A stretch of 64,000 nt of DNA from Corynespora cassiicola (Eukaryota; Ascomycota; Dothideomycetes; Pleosporales; Corynesporascaceae): assembly GCA_022059125.1 (NCBI GenBank), contig JAEUWY010000001.1, positions 2,046,001 to 2,110,000 on the forward strand, read 5' to 3'. The notes under the pieces were generated by a model that was not told the DNA's origin, did not search any database, and was given only the letters and a program-made list of their open reading frames with translations. Of this stretch, positions 58,101 to 64,000 are shown one piece after another. The first letter of the stretch is position 1. Each line of letters opens with the position of its first letter. The translations under genes and the position numbers were made by a program.

Positions 58101-59521
58101 CCCCCGCAGGCACCGGCCTTATTCAGATCTGGCATCCCAGCCCTGAGACATGTAACCATTCGACTGACAAACCACACCACCCTGCCCTCGGCCTCGGGAC
58201 GTTGAGACATCCATCAGATCTGGTGTGTGTGTATGTGGGTTTTCGGCGGTGTTTTTTAGAAAGAAAAAAAAAAAGAGGGAATGAGGTATCATAGCTCGCG
58301 TCACTTTCCCCCTCCCTCCCTCCCTCCCTCCCTCCCGCCGCCGCCGCGAGCCGCGCCACACACCCACCAACGCTCGGCCTGATCCGTGAACTACACGTTG
58401 AAACGCCCGTACACGACCTGGTGCCATGTTAGCCAAATACGAGCGGCACCCTCAGACCCTTTTTTTTTTTTCCCTCTTTGCCGCTGCCGCGCCATCGAGG
58501 GCGACGCAATGCGATGCAGTGCGCCACCCTTCCCGCCATGTCGTCCCCACCTGCCTGCCTGCCTGCCAACCTGCCAGATGCCACCATGACATGGTAGCGC
58601 TGGTGGTGCGGCGAAACCCAAGAACCCACGGGCCCATGGGCTTCGACGCGGCCCTGCACTGCGGGCATGGGGGTGGGGCAAGGGAGGGGAAGCTGGGTAG
58701 ACCTCGAGGGTGTGTCTGTGTGCAGCTCGAGTTGCACGGCGCGTGAACCGCTGTCTGGAAAGTGACACTGCTCCACCGGGCAGCCACTCACTACCCACAA
58801 CCCGTGGTCCGCGACCCAGACAGAGTCTGGCAGATTCGAATCCGAATCTGGACCCGGCAGAGACACTCCGCTCTCATTCGAAAATAGCACCACAATGTCT
58901 GAATTGATTCATTCCATGTAGCCATGGACGTCGAACGGTAAAGTGATCTGGTATTGTAACTGTCCTATTTTGACCCATCCAGCCAGCCAAAACACCAAAA
59001 TCCCACCCAGACAACCCTTTCATCGCCACGCCCACGAACCCATATATCCATAGCTCCATGAAAAGCCCAGTCAGCCGATCTGACCTTTAGAGCGCCGGGA
59101 AAATGCAAGTATTCGATCAGCCAAGCGCAAGAATGAATGAGAAAGAAAAAGGGTGCAATGAGGAAGACGGCCGTCCAATTCCAAGGCTGACCCTACTGGT
59201 TATTTATATTCCACGAAAACCGCTATCCGTACGGCCTATACATTTGCAAATGGGGCCGCCTATGTTGGTGGGGGTGGGCATGGCAGCTTAGGCGCGGTGG
59301 CAAAGGTGAGCGTACGCCTTGTTGCAAAGAGTTCACAAGAGGCCCTTGCGCGGAACGTTGGCTTGGGCCAGGATGTGGAAAGGGAGTAGATTGGTGGTGT
59401 TGAGGGAAAATCGAATGTACAAAGTTCGGGAAACCATACTATGGAGGCATTGACTGTGACGTAGCTCCGACTGTCCAGGGCCCTAAGCAAGCGTTTAATA
59501 AAGAGAAGCAGACTGGAGGCT
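55126..59521. other. Long gene-poor region, strongly AT-rich in its first 1.5-2 kb
   Basis: The stretch 55126-56560 is dominated by T/A runs and holds no convincing reading frame. From about 57200 composition rises towards the GC-rich end of the window, with simple repeats (CCTC run, poly-A). No transposase, reverse transcriptase or tRNA was recognised. Confidence 0.5.
58311..58336 (+). repeat. Tetranucleotide microsatellite (CCTC)n
   Basis: About six uninterrupted CCTC units in a pyrimidine-rich tract. Confidence 0.85.
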
Positions 59522-61152
59522 TTACTTGCCTCCATATCTGAATTCTCCAAACGCACCAGTCGCTCCAGGGGTCATCATGCCTCCATGTGAAGGCCCGGGA
59601 GTTGTTGCGAGCCCTGCAGGGTGACTTGTGGGTGTACTGGGTCCATCGCCTCGGTGTGTTGCTGTGTTGCTGGGATGGAACATCATGCCACCATTCATGC
59701 CCGGATAAGCGACCATGGTTTGAGCTCCCTGCGCGGCAAGGACGGCTTGTTGCGCGGTTACACTGGCTGGTGGGCCAACGCCTGTGAGGCCCCACATTTG
59801 TCCGTTGAGGTCCTCGGGCAACTGACCATCAAAGATCTTCTTACGCAGTTCCCAGAAGACGGTACCAGTCAACCAGGCATCAGAACCGGCCGTATGGGAA
59901 TTTCCAACCCGCTGGCAGCCTAGCTCATCCGCCAGGTCTTGCAGGCCGGATTTGGTTCCCAGGTTATTCAAGATGCTCGTTGCTTGTGATCCTATGACAC
60001 CGCGACGAACCAGGTTGTTAGCGTGCCGCCAAAGATATTTCACGTCCAACAGACGTGGGAAGAATATCTCGACAAGTTTCCGGTAGGCCTCCTCGTCCTC
60101 TGGCAGTGGTTTTGAGCTCAGCATTTTGACCAGATAGGCAAAATCGTAGCCAGAATGAAACGATATCCAGTTGACATCCTCGTTCAGGGTCATTCCGGAT
60201 GTTATCAGGAGTGAGCCAAATTCTTCGGGGTCAATTCCTTGGGCGGCGTGCTTCTCAAAGTCGGCACCCGATTTCTTGAGCATCTGGATAGATTCCTCAT
60301 TGTACATGTCTTCCTGTAAAGAGAACTGGAAGTTGAATGTCCATGTGCATGGGCATACGATGATGTTGTTGGCATAATGCTGGACTGCCTTTGGCTGGTA
60401 GCTCAGCTGCGAAGCGTCGAGATGCGATGGAGGCACCTCGCCTTGTACTGAGAATAGAGTGACGCCGAGCTGGATGATCTTGAGAAGATCAACATTGCAA
60501 CGTACTGTCTGGTAATGATATGATGCTTTCGAATTGAACTCGCCAATCGGACGCGCCACGACGCCGGGAAATTCTGTGTCCTATGCAAGGTCAACATTGC
60601 CCTTCATGCGAAGAAATAGCCGAGATAGATGTTATATCTAGCTTGAAGCGGAAGGACGTGGCACTGAGAGGAGGGGCAGTAACGTACCATACTAATATAT
60701 GGATATTGGTCGATGAGCGACCTCAGCAGGTCCATTTCTTGATGCAAATTTGACCGCCAGACTTCACGTATCCGCTGGCCCTGGATGCCTTTTGCGCCAT
60801 CTTGCCCGCGGCCTAGGGCAGCCTCCTGCTGCAGTTGAGCACCATGAGCAAAACGCATGCGCGCCTCATGGCCATCCAGTCCAGTACCTCCACTTACCCC
60901 GCCGAGCCCAGACGCTCCAGCCAACCCACCACCGCCCATTCCGCCCATGCCTGCATTTGACTGGAAGTTGCTCTGGCCGTGACCGAAGAGATTCAGGTTG
61001 TGGCCGGGAGTGCCTCCTCCGAAGCCTGGGTGCTGCATGTTCTGCTGCTGGTGCTGTTGCTGCAGCTGGGGCTGCTGGTGTATAGGGTTGTTTAGGTGTG
61101 CAAAGGGGTTAGACAGGTTGTGGCCCTGGAAGCGGCCGCCGTGGGGTGGCAT
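59522..61152 (-). CDS. POP2: CCR4-NOT deadenylase subunit CAF1/POP2
   Basis: Cytoplasmic 3' exonuclease that shortens mRNA poly(A) tails within CCR4-NOT. Exons 61152-60688 and 60580-59522 give 507 residues. The first 120 residues are Gln/Gly/Asn-rich (QLQQQHQQQNMQ, then a Gly-rich stretch), as in other filamentous ascomycete POP2 proteins. The DEDD nuclease domain runs from about residue 130 to 400. Its metal ligands are D156 and E158 in DTEFPG (first codons of exon 2), the Asp of FHSGYDFAYL, and the Asp of SHTAGSDAWLTG. LDVKYLWRHANNLVRRG and LQDLADELGCQRVG are further hallmarks. A Pro/Gly/Met-rich tail follows. All catalytic acids are present. Divergent from NDUFB3. Confidence 0.96.
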
Positions 61153-61584
61153 CGTGTCCGACTATCGCTGGGGCGCTGATTGTCGATTCGGGCTACGTGG
61201 ATTTGTGGTCATCGGCGGGCGCGCACGACGATTCGGCGAAGCGGGGTTCTGGAGACGCTGTCCTGAAGGGAGCTGTCGCGTGATTGCGGGCGACAGGCGA
61301 GTTCGAAAGCGAGAGCTGAGATGTGGCGGGATGTTGAGGTGGGCGACGACGAGATACGTGAACGAGACCGACGCGGGAGACTCCAAACCGTGGTCCGAGC
61401 TTAGATGCCAAGACCGGCGCTCTGACGAACCTCGAGTGAAGAGCTCCAGGACGACGACATCGCCAGAAACACCACGCCTCGATCCACATCCACAATGAGG
61501 CCCACACGGTCAGTGCTGCCCCTCCAATGGCTCAATTCCGTGGGATGATGCCGCTCAGTGCGTGTACTGACCCCCGGCGACAGC
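61153..61584. promoter_or_regulatory. Putative bidirectional promoter (CAF1 / NDUFB3)
   Basis: A 432-base GC-rich gap lies between divergent starts. A short 5' intron for the plus-strand gene is possible just before 61585 (ctgac followed by gacag) but could not be joined in frame to an upstream ATG. Confidence 0.4.
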
Positions 61585-61897
61585 ATGCTCATGGCCCAGC
61601 GCCCCTCCCTCACCGGCTTCGACCCTAAGAAGTTCGCGGCGGCCGCCGGAAACGCAAAGGGTGACCCTTGGGCACGATAGTGCGTTTTGACCACTTCGAT
61701 TGAGCCATTGGCGGCGATACTAAACTGCGTGCAGTGAACAATGGCGATACACCGGTCCCTTCACGCGCTGGAACCGCTTCAAGGGCTCCTTCCCCGGCCT
61801 CGGCATCGCGACGGTCGCATTCGGTGTCTACCTGGTAGCCGAGCAGCTGTTCTTCAAGGAGGAGCATGGTCACCACGAGGAGGGCTCGCATCATTGA
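61585..61897 (+). CDS. NADH:ubiquinone oxidoreductase B12 subunit (NDUFB3-like)
   Basis: Accessory subunit of the membrane arm of mitochondrial complex I. Exons 61585-61679 and 61735-61897 give 85 residues (83 if the second in-frame ATG at 61591 is used). The opening AQRPSLTGFDPKKF and the splice-spanning DPWARYEQWRYTGPFTRWN are characteristic of the B12 family. One membrane helix follows (GLGIATVAFGVYLVAEQLFF), with a His/Glu-rich C-terminus (EEHGHHEEGSHH). The gene is too small and too split to show as one long open frame. Shares its upstream region with CAF1. Confidence 0.92.
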
Positions 61898-62819
61898 GAG
61901 AGTCATGGGGGTCTGTAGGATATGCACTCCGGGCGTACTGGTTGATTCGGGAACCGACCCTGTGATGGATGTACATATGAATACCACACAGTGCGAGGAA
62001 AAAGACACTTCGCGTTTCCTTTGTCTAGAGAGACAATTTGAAAATACCATCACAGTCCAAGGTCCGCCAAATGCGGGTGTGGTTCCCAGGTCATGTGATC
62101 AAAGCCCAACTTGAGGACCTCAGGACCTCAGAAAGAGACGGATATCAGGTACATTACCTTGGCGCGATGGAAAAGGAAACGATTTCGAGAAACCCCGAAA
62201 GAGCCATCAGATGATGACCAAAGTACAGTCCGCACACCAAAACTGCAGACCCTATTCTTGTCCACACCTTCAGTCTCACCCCCCTCCGCATTTCCAAGAC
62301 GACCCAACACATCCAACCTGACATAATCCCACCCAAATCTAGCATGCCCTACGCCCCACGCCTCTCGCCCAAGCACCTGTCCCACTAGATCCCCAACTCG
62401 CACGCAACGGAGCGGTACGAGCCACGGGGCGCCGCATCTTAGTCCATCTGACGGCCAACCAGCCAGCCGGCCTACGCACATGCACACTCGCCCACCTCAC
62501 CACGCACCCAAAATGGCAACCATGGTGGCCACTCCAACACGGCCCTCCCCCCACAGCCTCATCCTCATCCATCCCACTCCCACTCCCAATCTCATGCCAC
62601 GCCACGCTCCCTCCCCAACTCCCATGTATGCATTGCAATGCAAGATTGAAAGCCGTAGCGCCGGCATCTCAATTGCGCCTTACCAACCCCCCGGGGCCTT
62701 TTAACATGTAGTATTCAGGATCACACCCATGACCGGCATTTACACTGCAATCCCACAGTTATATAGATAGATGGGCAGATAGCCAGATCAACCACGCCTA
62801 AGCGAATCCCACAAGGGGA

Positions 62820-62833
62820 GGGGGGGGGGGGGG
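62820..62833 (+). repeat. Homopolymer run of about 14 G
   Basis: Uninterrupted G run. Confidence 0.85.
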
Positions 62834-62951
62834 TTGTATCGGACACCGAACCCCCAGCACCACCCCATGACAAGGTAAGGAACCCAGGAATCCAGGAATA
62901 CGCCAGACATATGCGTACATGCGCGAGCGGAGGGGTCCGGGCCTCACATCA

Positions 62952-62969
62952 TCGTCGTCGTCGTCGTCG
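62952..62969 (+). repeat. Trinucleotide run (TCG)6
   Basis: Six TCG units. Confidence 0.85.
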
Positions 62970-63402
62970 TTACCGCCATCGTAATCAGCCAGATCCGCCA
63001 ACACAGTCGCAGGGCAATCACAACAACAGCGAAGGGAGCGCGATGGCGAAAAGCAGCATTAGTAAAGCAGCGACAGTCGATATGCGGCCTAGCCTGGCTT
63101 AGCTGGACCAAAGCCCAGAACTCTCTTTTTCTCCCCCCCCCCCGTCTCCGTCTCCGTCCACTGTGCGCAACGCGAGGAGGAATTTGTTTGGCGGGTACGA
63201 GCCAGGACGGTCCGGGATGGGTGAACGTACGCGTTGTTGTGTCGCCCAATGGGTCCCGATTCGGGGCCTGCTCGCGGGGCGGGTTGCATGTGCAGGCCAG
63301 GTAGGTAGGCGCAGGAGCAAGGGGGAACACGGTAAGCGTGCATGTGTACAAGTCGCGTCGCGGGAGCGGAAATTGGCTTGTTCGTGATTTTTGATTCTCG
63401 TT

Positions 63403-63426
63403 TGCTGCTGCTGCTGCTGCTGCTGC
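63403..63426 (+). repeat. Trinucleotide run (TGC)8
   Basis: Eight TGC units, followed by TGT/TGC-like variants. Confidence 0.85.
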
Positions 63427-64000
63427 TGTTGTTGTTGCTATTGTGCAGCGCTGCGTTACCAGTGGCGATGGTGGCCGCGCGCGGTGCATGCATGGCTTGG
63501 TCGCGCGCTTCGGTAGGTGCGTGGTGTTGTTGCCGCGAACCAGCCCGGGACCGATGCGGTATCCTCCTGCAAGGGGGGTTGTCGAGGATAGACGACACCC
63601 TACTATGCACGTAGACCAGCAACCCATCCCTTACGGACGAACGGGCATTCTTTTTTTGTTTCTCGCAAGGGAGGAGAAAAAAAAAAGGAAGAGACACATG
63701 TCCCATGATGGGAAAAGAATGGCATCTGATAACCCTCACAGCCTCGGATGCTCCCCTTGACCACCCACCACGTACTTGCTACAAGATCGACACTTTTACC
63801 GTCCCTAGCTCTCGGACGCTCCGATACATATCCACACCTCCCAAGCAACACCTTCGAACCCGCGGTATCACCCACCTCCGATCCCCCCCTCCAAATGCCT
63901 CCCGCGGGCGCTGTACCCGGCAATTGGCTTAATTCCTGGGTTACATGTTTGAGCCCTGTTCAGACGGGTACCAATGGGCAAGGATCAGAGATGCGGCCTC

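Larger units (their letters stand above)
61898..64000. other. Terminal region with microsatellites, no gene recognised
   Basis: Open frames here owe their length to simple repeats: a TCG run giving Asp-rich and a TGC run giving poly-Ala or poly-Leu translations. None shows a domain. The last kilobase may be the promoter or leader of a gene beyond the window. Confidence 0.45.

Noticed and set aside
58831..58850. ATTCGAATC-containing palindrome resembling a tRNA B box
   Set aside because: It is a short inverted repeat; no A box, acceptor stem or cloverleaf could be built around it.
62944..63627. Minus-strand 227-codon frame with a poly-Ala run
   Set aside because: Length depends on the TGC and TCG microsatellites; no domain recognised.
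1..64000. CRISPR arrays, bacterial operons, insertion sequences, rRNA or tRNA genes
   Set aside because: No regularly spaced repeats, no transposase or integrase motif and no rRNA/tRNA core sequence were seen; the gene structure is eukaryotic throughout.

Overview
The window is nuclear DNA of a filamentous ascomycete (Pezizomycotina). The evidence is the gene structure, with many short GT-AG introns of roughly 45-100 bases and CTNAY-like branch sites, and the gene content: a Zn(II)2Cys6 regulator, fungal DHA1 drug transporters, a NACHT-type NLR, a MIPC synthase, a KEOPS subunit, an EPL1 homologue and a GMC oxidoreductase. The exact class cannot be fixed from sequence alone. Exon models were rebuilt by eye, and for every intact gene the exon phases close into one frame. 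This is the main reason for trusting models whose single open frames look fragmented.

Layout. The first 30 kb is GC-rich and mostly housekeeping: GMC oxidoreductase (5' truncated by the window), DHA1 multidrug transporter, two weak hypothetical loci, AMPK beta subunit divergent from a small membrane protein, a seven-helix membrane protein, MIPC synthase, KAE1 divergent from a SET-domain lysine methyltransferase, EPL1, a Zn2Cys6 regulator and a patatin-like phospholipase. At about 30.6-32.5 kb lies a decayed second DHA1 transporter carrying several in-frame stops. From there to about 57 kb the DNA is visibly more AT-rich and gene-poor. It holds a RAD5-like SNF2 helicase with an internal RING finger, head-to-head with a NACHT NLR that ends in four C2H2 zinc fingers; a C2H2 transcription factor; a mitochondrial FAD/folate carrier (FLX1 type); a copper amine oxidase; and an F-box-like protein. 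The end of the window returns to conserved genes: CAF1/POP2 deadenylase divergent from the complex I subunit NDUFB3.

How the genes relate. Most are independent housekeeping functions: energy sensing, tRNA t6A, sphingolipid glycosylation, chromatin acetylation, mRNA decay and respiration. No biosynthetic cluster is evident. The part most likely to be biologically new is the accessory block around 34-45 kb. There a zinc-finger-tailed NLR shares a 414-base intergenic region with a helicase/E3-ligase-like protein, and one stop-free 54-base intron interrupts the NLR P-loop. Recurrent paired palindromes (CCTAGG next to CACGTG) mark the AT-rich compartment.
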